From Dichomitus squalens LYAD-421 SS1 (lineage: Eukaryota > Basidiomycota > Agaricomycetes > Polyporales > Polyporaceae), in the NCBI RefSeq assembly GCF_000275845.1, contig NW_006766905.1, forward strand, positions 361,827 to 414,181: DNA of 52,355 nucleotides, given 5' to 3'. The position numbers were made by a program, and so were the translations under genes. Below, one piece after another: positions 43,950 through 52,355 of this stretch (positions are counted from its first letter, which is position 1; the number at the start of each line of letters is the position of its first letter). The notes below the pieces were generated by a model that was not told the origin of the DNA, did not search any database, and saw only the letters and a list, made by a program, of their open reading frames with translations.

Positions 43950-46557
43950 TCACTCTTCGCTCTCCCATATGACGACTGCTGGTCCGGCCTCCGCACGACT
44001 CGCCCAGCGCTTGTGCCGCTTGTAGTCGCTCCAGCTTGCGTAGACCCCGAGCGCGAGCGCGAGACAGCACGCGACGATCGTCATCTTGAGACTGTCAGCG
44101 TAGCACTCGCGTCCGATGATGCAGTGATGCGGGTCGGGGATCCCTCCGCGCGCATTGATCGGCAACACCGACGTCGTGTTGAGTGCAACGAGGGGAGAGG
44201 GAGTCGACGGAGGCGCCAGGAAGGAGGTGAGAGAGGCGAGAGAGGAAGCAGTGCTGTTCGTAGCGGGGTCATCGTCGCTGTGCGCGTCGAGGTTGCGCCC
44301 GAAGGCGATGGAGAAGACATTGCCGCCGATCATGGGCGAAAGGGAGACGAAACCCCAGTTCTCGGAGAAGTGTTCTGGGAGACGTTCTCACACAGTGAGC
44401 AGAGCACACAGACGCACCTGGAACGAAGACGTACGGAGACCGAACCACTCAATTGTGAGAGTGGGGAAGAGACCGAACAGCCCGCCATATGCGAGTCCGA
44501 GAAGCGCGCTCGCCTTCCACAGGTTCCCGATGTCCAAGATGGAGTAACAGGTCACTTGCGAGATGACAAACATCGCTGCGACGAGGACAATGCAGAACGA
44601 GCGAGGGAGGCGAAGCTTAGCCTTGGTAAAGTCGGCGATGATACCTAGTCTTCCAATCAGTTCACGGGAGTGAAGTACCATGCAAGCCGTCGCTCACCAA
44701 TACTTATGCGGCCAAGACAGTTCATGACGCTGATGGTAGACACTTGAGTTGCTTGCCATTGTGCCGCCTTCACATCGTCGTATTCGGGGTTATTGTGGGA
44801 GAAGAGTGCTTGCGAGATCGCACCGACGTTGTTGATGTCTGTGGTACGCCTGTTAGCCATCTTGCATACGCGAGCTGGACGGGACGCCTACACATCAACC
44901 CTGTTCCACTCACTGCAATATGGGAAGCAAGTAATAGTGGTGAGTCGTCGGCAAAGTAGCAGGAAATGGCACGCTTACACAGCGACGCAACGGTGAACAG
45001 CATCCAGAAGTTCGCAGTCGCAAACAGTCTCCTACCATGAATGTTCGGCGTCCCTTCCAACCCTTCGTCCAGCGCGCTCCTCACGCTCCTCCGGGACAAC
45101 GACCGCGCACTGGTAGCGCGATGGCGGGTGAACCCCTCTCGAGTCGGACTGAGCATGAGTGCGTCTGAAGCTGTCTCCACGACATAGTCGGAGGTCACTT
45201 GCGTATGGTGCAAGGGCGGTACGAGTGGCTCCTCTTCTTCCTCGACCTCCATCCTCGACCTGCCCTGTTCGCCGTCATCCGCGTCACGTGAGAGCAAATG
45301 CGTATGGCTATCATTCGCAAGAGAGTAAGTAGTTGGGGAGCCAGTCCCAAGGCCCTCGCTGGTACCGTACCCATCTGCGTCTTCGTCTCCGTCAATTGCG
45401 TGCTCGAGCCGTGTAGTAGGGTCGATATGCGGCGGAGGTATGGGGCGGACAATGAAGAAGCCGAGGATCATAGGAAGAGCGGTGCCAACAGCGAGGACGA
45501 GGAGGAATTCGGAGGTGTTTCCGGGGAAGAGGGTATGTGCGATAGTCGAGAAAAGGAATGCAGACAGGCCGAAGCCAGAAATGACAATCCCATTAGCTGT
45601 AGCTCGCTTGAATACATGTGATGTCAGCGAAGTTCGGAGGCGTAGGGGAGAGACTCTCACTCTACTGTCCGGCCAGCTTTTCGCAGTGGCGTTCATCGCG
45701 CCGACGAGGCCGCCATTGCCGCCGATCCCGGTGAGAAACCCAAAGAAGACGAGGGTCCAGAAGGATACCAGCGAAATTGTGTCCCCGTCAGGACGGCCTG
45801 AGTCGTAGAAGTGGCGGATCCCAAGGTACCCTGCAAGAAGCGCGAAGAAGGCTATCACCATCATGATGCGGGGGCCCTTGCGGTCCACAATCCCGCCCCA
45901 TATTGGAGCAGTTCCGTAGACACCGACTGACAAATGAGTTATGAGATAAAGTAGAGTAGGTAGTCTTGTGTGTGCATACTGTTCCCCGACAAGCCCACGA
46001 TGTTGATCTGAGTATGGGTGAGCTTCAAGCGAGCACCCAATTGTGGCCCATAAGCTAGAAGTGCACATCTTCAGTACTTTTTCAATAGAAGTTAGTGAAG
46101 AAGAGTTGCAAGGACCGAGGAAGTCGACCTCATCAATGATCAAGAAGTGGAACGACCGGAGCTCGATTACGGCACTGGCAGTGCCATCAGCAACCTAGCA
46201 TCACGGTACGTGTCCCCTGCATATAGTATGAGTGCATGATATCAAGAGCATGCCTGTTTGATGAGATGTCTTGCATCGACCAGTCAATCGAGTGAGGAGT
46301 CATGCTCGGGTCCATCTCGGTGAACGGCAGAAGTGAAAAGTCGCTCGGAGCGCACCTGAGAAAACCTACGAAAATAGATTAGCAATCGCTATGGTTGTGT
46401 GATGTCTGGCGCAACCTACATAATTGGTACCTGACGCAAGTGCGACTAGTATACACGTCAAGAAACTGATGATCCGCGGCGAGCTGTATAGAGGCGGAGG
46501 GTGATTCGCATGGCTGTGGCTGACGTGCATGGCGGCAACGAAGCTTTCAATGCCCAC
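43950..46557 (-). CDS. Nodulin-like major facilitator transporter (Mch1/YMR155W-like)
   Basis: Predicted 637-residue membrane transporter. Exons: 46557-46420, 46356-46365 (10 nt), 46054-45980, 45926-45661, 45606-44979, 44912-44892 (21 nt), 44838-44698, 44644-44435, 44374-43950; phases close exactly. Conserved segments include ALASGTNYVFSAYGPQL, LKLTHTQINIVGLSGNIGVY, PIWGGIVDRKGPR, GNGGLVGAMNATAKSWPDSRR, NFWMLFTVASLLSGTGLMY, INNVGAIS, QVSTISVMNCLGRISIG and QHFSENWGFVSLSP. These are the hallmarks of fungal nodulin-like MFS proteins. A hydrophilic Ser/Glu-rich loop of about 150 residues separates the two membrane halves, as is common in the family. Two possible starts, 46557 and 46530, both precede the first membrane helix; the second has a better start context. 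The substrate is unknown (monocarboxylate-like transport is suggested for Mch1 relatives). The neighbouring P450s make export or uptake of an oxidised metabolite a possibility. Confidence 0.9.
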
Positions 46558-47213
46558 TGAATTGGGCTATGACTTGTGGAGGTTCTATAGCAGTCGACGA
46601 CATGCACGATATCTTACGCGTGCATGGGGGGCGGGTCCGTGGTGGGAGTCGTGGAACCACGTTGCCCGTCTCCGCCAACCCTGCCACCTCTCATAAGCCG
46701 CCCGCGGGAGAATATGATTAGATAGCCCGGAAGCACCGGGCCTTCGGCGCGAGGTCCTTATCGGGGCCGCTACGGGCGCAAGACCACGCACCCGTTACTG
46801 TTGCAGATGTAATAGAGCTGACGATTGGCTCTGTGCGCAACAAATGATAGAGCGAGTCAAGCTAGTGGCCTAGGGAACAGCAACTGGACATGGGAACATA
46901 AGCTATGCTACACGACAGAGTACAAGGGAGGCTATGGAGACAGCAATACGACAAGGCGACGCGCGGAACCAGGAGGAAGGATATCGTGGAGGCAATACAG
47001 AGCAAAGCAGAACATGTAAGGTAGTAATCTCAGAAGTAAAGCGCACGTCGGCCGATCTGCGAGACGCGAAGCGTAGTAGATCAACTGATACTAATGCGAG
47101 AAGAAGAGGGGCAAGGATCCGGGGAAAGGCGAGATGTATCGATACGTCTAGCGTACGCGGGTCCGGGAGGAGAAGATGATCTACGAGCGATCGATGGAGT
47201 GAGCGAATGCAGC
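46558..47213. other. Intergenic region
   Basis: Upstream flank of the transporter gene and 3' flank of the small secreted-protein gene. Short ORFs only. Confidence 0.35.
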
Positions 47214-47765
47214 TCAGATCGCGAGGACGATGCCTGCGACGACGAAGCCGACGAGGACGCTGGTGCTTCCGAGTACGCCAAGGTGCCCAGCAGCATTCGC
47301 CTGAGCGAGTTGGGCACCGACTACAGCAGACTGAGAATCTGTCAGCATTTGAGCGATTCAGACCGTTCGAACTTGACGTACAGGTACGGAAACAGCCGAT
47401 GACGCAGCAATGTCTGCAGCGCTAGGCTCTGCGGCTAAGGCTACAGCGGAGGATTCAACTGCGGTGTCCTCTTGCACAGGGGAGCTTTCGACAGCAATCG
47501 GAACATCCTGGTCGACAGATGCAGACGTGTCTGCACCGGGATCGCCCGGGGCCACGACAGCGTTGGAGTTGGAGTCCGCGGCACTCTCGGACCCATCGGG
47601 GACGGCATCCAACATGAACCGAGTGAGAGGTGGGATGGCGCTCACTAGAATATTATGGTCAGCCTCACAAACACTCTACTGCAATGCACAAGTGGGAAGC
47701 ATACCTTGGGCAACAAAAGCCATGAAGACAGTCGTGATGATGAAGACGGCGCGGAAGAGGAACAT
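47214..47765 (-). CDS. Small secreted protein with GPI-anchor-like C-terminus
   Basis: Predicted 146-residue protein from exons 47765-47705, 47644-47382 and 47330-47214. A hydrophobic N-terminus (FLFRAVFIITTVFMAFVAQ) fits a signal peptide. The mature part is dominated by Ala, Ser, Val, Asp and Glu with no cysteine, typical of a disordered and probably O-glycosylated linker. The last about 20 residues (LGSTSVLVGFVVAGIVLAI) form a hydrophobic tail ending at the stop, preceded by small residues, as in GPI-anchored fungal surface proteins. No catalytic motif is visible. The model rests on good donor GTACGT and acceptor CTCAG signals and on the meaningful C-terminus they produce. A TATAAG lies 225 bases upstream. 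Confidence 0.65.
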
Positions 47766-47989
47766 AGTGTGTACAGTTAAATCAGAATTTGGAAGACGGC
47801 GAAAGTAGGGATGTTGGAGAACAATAATACGAATAGCTTATGGAGATGCAATGAACGGACGCGAGCCTAAGTAGACTGCGGAAGTAAAGTTTGAGGGCTG
47901 TGGAGCGAAGAGCAACTCCTGTGTGAGCGCGTCGAGTAGACAGGCGCAGTGGGCACACTTGTTGCAGTAGCAACGAGTGTCCGCATGGC

Positions 47990-47995
47990 CTTATA
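47990..47995 (-). promoter_or_regulatory. TATA-like element upstream of the small secreted-protein gene
   Basis: The minus strand reads CTATAAGGCC, 225 bases upstream of the start codon at 47765. It would imply a long 5' UTR, so support is weak. Confidence 0.25.
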
Positions 47996-48866
47996 GCGTG
48001 TGGCGCGTGAGCACTCAGTCTATCTGGAATGCCAGAGGCTTTGTCGTGGACAAAGTCGTCGGGCGTGCCAGAAGGGCGCCTCGCGCTCGAGTACTAAGGC
48101 TAAACTGAAAACGGAATGCGATGAATAACTCGGCAACTGCGCAGAAAACATATGAATAGCACCATGTGGGCAACGTGCAGACACGGTCGCCTTGTTCTCG
48201 ATGGTCTGGGGAAGAGGAGGTCGTGAAGGGAGCTGCCGTTTCCGTCAACAACGCACGCGCGCTTCGTCTATTCCCACGAGTCATCTTTCCCAAACGAGAC
48301 CATCGTTATACCAGGTCTGTCCGGGAGCTTGTTCTCTGCATTCGACGACCGTTCTCCATCAGATATAGACGGCAGATTGCCTCGTCTTGTGTATGATTTC
48401 AGAACTCTGCTGCAGTCTGATTACGAGGAAGGGGGAGGCCCTTGCTTGCCGGAAGCTTGCCGTCCTGCATTGGCACCGTACCCACTGAGACGCCAGGCCT
48501 CTCTGCTCCGAAGGACACCGGGACCTGGTCAAAAGCTCTTCGTGCATCCGCAGCAAGTCGCTCTTTTAGGTAGTCCTTCAGACATAGAAGCTCATGCTTG
48601 GCAGCCCTCGCAGCAGAACCTGGTCAGACACAAGGCAATGAAAATATCTTAATGAATAGGAAGAACTTGTTCCCGAAAGATTAAATACGTTGACTGTGGC
48701 ATGCTGGTAAGTCAGAGATGCGCTTACTAGGAAGCAGAAGTTCGCCAGTCATGTTTGGCATTATAAACGTCCTCTTCAAAGGGGGGGGGGACATTGATCC
48801 TCGTACGTGTCGACTTGACCAGTGAAACGGGTTGCTGATGTAATGACTTTCCCGAAAGGGAAAAAG
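47996..48866. other. Intergenic region with a G10 homopolymer
   Basis: No supported gene. Ten consecutive G occur at 48781-48790. ORFs of 60-107 codons lack motifs. Confidence 0.4.
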
Positions 48867-48972
48867 TGATGAGAGTGGGATTCGAACCCACGCCCTTTCG
48901 GACCAGATATTTTTTGGGGATTTAAATCCCACCTCCTTAGTCTGGCGCCTTAGACCGCTCGGCCATCTCACC
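48867..48972 (-). tRNA. trnL(AAG): tRNA-Leu(AAG) with intron
   Basis: The minus strand gives a complete class II tRNA. The 5' acceptor strand GGTGAGA pairs with TCTCATC (one G-U pair), with discriminator A. The D-arm is GGCCGAGCGGTC-like. The anticodon stem CCAGA/TCTGG encloses a seven-base loop with anticodon AAG at 48936-48938. A 26-nt intron (48909-48934) sits one base after the anticodon, the canonical position. A variable arm and the T-arm with GGTTCGAATCC follow. Mature length is 80 nt without CCA. The intron contains the perfect palindrome GGGATTTAAATCCC. Confidence 0.95.
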
Positions 48973-49236
48973 GTTGTAAACACGTTTTAATCATGCAATA
49001 CCACCTCTTCAACCCGGCAAGGGACCGGAGCTCCGCCTGCTTCTTCAAGTTCTTGGCTTCGCTTTCATAAGTCCATATGGTCATTGAATCGTAGAACCCC
49101 TCATGTTCGCAACTCATGACCCTGACGATAGCCAGGCTCGAGATATGGCGACCACGTCAAATATGCAGGCATACGCACTGGTACTAGAAACCCCGCCAAC
49201 GTCGAGGGCTAACGCCTTGCCTACCAGACGGCTGCC

Positions 49237-51594
49237 ATGATTCTGCGCAATTGGCTCGCAATGGTACTTCTCCTCTCTCCTGCGCCGAGATATACAACTG
49301 CGTTGTGGCCAATACCCAGCTCCCTGTCGAGGGGCGCTACTGCCGTCAAATTATCCTCAGTTTTTGACATTCACATCGACATCTCTAGTCCGCCTGCTGA
49401 TCTCGTCGCAGCTGTTTCGCGTACCCGGTCCAGGATTACTACGGATCGCTTCCAGCGACTTGTTATAGGCAGAAGCTCTGCCGATATCAGCTCCATCTCC
49501 TCCGCTCGTACGCTTACCTCGCTGAGCCTCGCTCTGCATCCCGGCTCTCTTGTGCGGAGCATAGCCGATGAAACGAACCAGCCAATCACTTCCAGGAGCG
49601 AAGTTTATTCACTAGCAATCACGGGTGATAGGCCATCAGCTATTCTTATAGCCAATTCAACCCTTGGGCTGTTCAGAGGACTTGCGACCTTCGAGCAGCT
49701 ATGGTATGACCTTAATGGGACGAAGTACTTGCTCGACGGCGGGATAGACATTGTGGATCAGCCTGCATTCGTAGGTTGCGGAGGCTCTTTGTCCTATCCG
49801 TAGGGAACTTACAACTTGAAACCAGCCTTACAGGGGGTTCTCGTTCGACACCTCCAGAAACTTGTGAGTCATCATATGAAGGCAAATTCATGACGCTGAC
49901 CAGTGACAATTCAGCTATCCTGTCGCCGATATTCTGCGCACTATCGACGCGATGTCATGGGTCAAGGTCTGTAGTCTGACTCTGCACATGGCGCGCTCTG
50001 ACATCAGTTCTTCTCAGCTTAGCATTTTGTATTGGCATGTCATCGACAGCCAAAGTTTTCCTCTGCATGTCGAGGCATACCCTGAGCTCGCTGAGAAAGG
50101 AGCGTACTCCGCCGAGGAGATCTATTCCCAGAACGATATCCGGACTATCGTTCAGTATGCTAACGAGGTAAAGTTTTGTGTCATTCACGCAGTGAATGCC
50201 TACTGAACGTCTGATTCAGCGTGGCGTCGACGTCGTGATGGTGTGTGGCAATTCATTCAGTCGCCAATGTCGACACTAAGCCCGTACTGTAGGAACTCGA
50301 CTCGCCTGGGCATACCACCGCCATCGGTGCAGCGCATCCCGAACTCATCGCTTGTGCGGCAAAATCTCCGTGGGCAAGCTATGCGTCAGAGCCGCCTGCC
50401 GGCCAGCTGCGGATCGCCTCCCCCGCAACCGTCGAGTTTGCGAAGACGCTCTTCGACTCCGTGGCGTCCGTGCTGCCGAGCAAGATGATGAGTTCCGGTG
50501 GAGACGAAGTCAACCTCCCTTGTTGGGAGGAAGACGAGGAGACAGAGACAGATCTAGCAGAGCGGAACATCACGATCGCAGATGCTCTGAACGACTTCGT
50601 ACAGGCTGTGCAAGGGGTGATAACATCTCACGGAAAGACGCCATTCATCAAAAGCGGTCAGTGGGTCCTTCATATACACGTTGTACTTAAGACGTCTAAG
50701 GACACACGTCTATCTAGACATGGTGCTCACCCACAATGTCCCCGTTGTCAACGACACTGTAGTTGTGTGAGTTAGGTTGCGCATATAGTCACCCTACTTA
50801 GGCCATTGACGTCCATGATTAGCGTTTGGCAGACATCAGAGGATGCTGTGTCAGTGGCCGAAAGAAATCTTCGGTTCATACACCAACCTTCCAACTATTT
50901 CTACCTAGTGAGTGGGCCATCTCGAAGAGGGCTGTTCGTTATGTGGCTTACGATGCGGGTGCAGGATTGCGGTGCGGGCGAGTGGTTGGGGAACGACGTC
51001 TTAGGGTATGTAAAGCCTGCAGGTCCCCTCGCTATCGGTCCTACTGTACACTCATGCTTCTGCAGGAACAGCTGGTGTGACCCATTCAAGACATGGCAAA
51101 GGGTATGTGAGGTCATATTCTTTGCAACCATCCCGCTCATAACGTTTCTCAGGCGTACTCGTTCGATCCGTTGGCCAATCTCACCGAAGATCAGCATCAC
51201 TTGGTCCTCGGAGGTACGAACGTAGTTCCGCCCGAAGAATGATGTTGATGCCATTGTGTTGGGCATGTGCAGGCCAGATGCCAATCTGGAGCGAGCAATC
51301 CTCTCCGGAGAACCTCGATCCCATCATTTGGCCACGGCTTGCTGTAGCTGCAGAAGTGTTCTGGACAGGCGCGACACTGCCTGACGGGTCACCTCGCTTG
51401 GGTCAGAATTTGACTATCTTTACTCGTCTTCCCTTTGCTTACTCTTTTCAGGGCCCAACGCGACGAGCGGCAGGAACGCCCTTGCTCGCCTGAATGAGCT
51501 ACGGTATCGCCTCGTCGACCGCGGCGTGAGTGCCATCGCTCTGCAGCCCAAGTGGTGTGTCCTGCGACCGGGAGAATGTGATCTCGACTCGTAA
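49237..51594 (+). CDS. Secreted beta-N-acetylhexosaminidase (GH20)
   Basis: Predicted 567-residue enzyme releasing terminal GlcNAc/GalNAc from chito-oligosaccharides and glycans. Exons: 49237-49770, 49826-49863, 49915-49966, 50018-50167, 50220-50240, 50293-50656, 50718-50766, 50823-50907, 50965-51005, 51066-51102, 51153-51213, 51273-51401, 51452-51594; phases close. A signal peptide (MILRNWLAMVLLLSPAPRYTTA) is followed by the GH20b-type N-terminal domain with GLFRGLATFEQLWYD. The catalytic barrel shows PYRGFSFDTSRNFYPV, WHVIDSQSFP, ELDSPGHT and the catalytic pair Asp336-Glu337 in SSGGDEVNLPCW. Late landmarks are GAGEWLG, WCDPFKTWQRAYSFDP and the WPRLAVAAEVFWTG strand with the substrate-binding Trp. 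The family uses substrate-assisted catalysis through the 2-acetamido group. With GH85 in the same window, it suggests chitin or N-glycan recycling, but the two are 46 kb apart. Confidence 0.96.
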
Positions 51595-51990
51595 AAGGTG
51601 AACAGTGAATCGAGGGACGGTCTATTCTTCTTCCGATGTGCCTGGCATCGTCTTCACTGGCGAGTGTTATGTGGGTCCATACTAGCATCTTATTGTAATC
51701 AGAGCGGGTTTCCGAATGATTCCGTACGGACGAGACTTGCATGCATACTTTCGAACGTTTTGAATTCCTGACCTGGGGCTCAATGATGTGCACTCATTTC
51801 ACAATTCGCACCAAGTGAGTTACAGCTGAAGGGCGGACCCGACGATGATAGCATTTCGGGGCGACCAAGGAGTCTGAACGAACACGACCAGCATGTCCCT
51901 GTAGCGGCAGCCAGCATACAAAAAAGCGCACAGTCCACGAGCTCAAAGTCCAAGAAACAATCCCATGTCCGATCCCATTCCCAATGCCCC
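51595..51990. other. Convergent spacer carrying the family B 3' flank
   Basis: Between GH20 and family B copy 2. The part from about 51835 resembles the sequence downstream of copy 1 (12.99-13.2 kb, opposite strand), including GGACATGCTGGTCGTG and an AATGCTATCATC run. The duplication therefore includes noncoding or formerly coding 3' sequence. Confidence 0.6.
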
Positions 51991-52355
51991 CTACACTACC
52001 ATCCTCATCGCGTTCGTCATCGCGGTCCGAAGCTTCTCGCCCGTCTTCGTCGCGTCTCGCATCCGTCGCCCGATCCACGTCGGCCCAGGAACTTCTCCAA
52101 CGTACCAAGAGACAGAGGAAGGCAAGCCCCCTTGGAATGCGGCCTCCATCCTCACGACGGGCGTCCCCGACGAGAGTCCGGTAGCCGTCCTCCGTCTCTT
52201 TCCCAGACCGAGCCGGACCACCGCCGCCCCAAGGTAAGACCGTGAGCGCGCTTGAAGTCTCTTGAGGCCCTTGGCAGACGACGCCGCAGCGGAGGAGCCG
52301 GGAGCCACCTGGCTCGACTCCTTATACTCACCTGCACTCACCCGCCTGCTCGTCA
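51991..52355 (-). CDS. Hypothetical protein, family B copy 2 (partial, runs off the window)
   Basis: The 3' part of a second family B gene; the frame is open to the window edge and the start lies outside. The visible residues read SAGEYKESSQVAPGSSAA, then SSAKGLKRLQARSRSYLGAA and VVRLGLGKRRRTATG. A C-terminal domain follows (SSVSWYVGEVPGPTWIGRR, RDATKTGEKLRTAMTNAM), with the stop at 51991. It lacks the 30-nt hairpin insert of copy 1, so this domain is translated directly. It is nearly identical to copy 1 over the basic segment. No known domain; the Arg/Lys-rich stretch might bind nucleic acid or membranes (speculative). Confidence 0.55.
   Translation of the reverse strand, partial: TSRRVSAGEYKESSQVAPGSSAAASSAKGLKRLQARSRSYLGAAVVRLGLGKRRRTATGLSSGTPVVRMEAAFQGGLPSSVSWYVGEVPGPTWIGRRMRDATKTGEKLRTAMTNAMRMVV

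Noticed and set aside
48781..48790. G10 run considered as a telomere or repeat junction
   Set aside because: A lone homopolymer without TTAGGG units; may also be a sequencing artefact.

Overview
The window looks like a piece of a filamentous basidiomycete genome, most likely a wood-decay agaricomycete (Polyporales-like). The reasons are GT-AG introns of about 45-70 nt in most genes, multi-exon P450s, fungal GH85 and GH20 enzymes, a fungal-type formate dehydrogenase and low-complexity fungus-specific proteins. No bacterial, organellar or viral gene was recognised. Exon models were built by hand from splice signals, frame continuity and family resemblance. The phases of every model called intact add up to a whole number of codons.

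Left part (0.5-9 kb): a GH85 endo-beta-N-acetylglucosaminidase (+) runs convergent to a Yta7/Abo1/ATAD2-type AAA+ bromodomain ATPase (-). At 10-17 kb a hypothetical family ('family A') occurs twice in the same orientation: an intact ORF at 10.0-10.8 kb and a frame-disrupted copy at 16.1-16.7 kb. Between them lie a hypothetical acidic protein ('family B', 11.8-12.8 kb) and an NAD-dependent formate dehydrogenase. A second family B copy lies inverted at the right edge of the window. The 18.3-18.5 kb stretch is a GGTTTC/GGACTC hexamer repeat.

Middle part (20-35 kb): a p31comet/MAD2L1BP-like protein (-) is divergent from a secreted serine carboxypeptidase (+). Two genes of a double zinc-finger family ('family C') follow at 26.6 and 30.4 kb, with a broken third copy on the opposite strand at 34.6-35.0 kb. 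The intervals 27.5-30.4, 32.4-34.6 and 35.0-37.9 kb hold no convincing gene.

Right part (37.9-52.4 kb): an intact cytochrome P450 (+), a decayed second P450 (-) and a nodulin-like MFS transporter (-) sit next to each other. A small signal-peptide/GPI-type protein (-), an intron-containing tRNA-Leu(AAG) (-), a secreted GH20 beta-N-acetylhexosaminidase (+) and the partial family B copy (-) follow.

Functional threads: N-glycan/chitin turnover (GH85, GH20), secreted proteolysis (S10 peptidase), formate oxidation (FDH, fitting the oxalate-formate metabolism of wood decayers), small-molecule oxidation and transport (P450s, MFS), chromatin and spindle-checkpoint functions, and three locally multiplying gene families of unknown role. 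The most unusual features are the family B gene whose conserved C-terminus lies behind an in-frame TAG inside a 30-nt hairpin insert, the zinc-finger family with its overlapping cysteine-rich frames, and the micro-exons of 10-21 nt.
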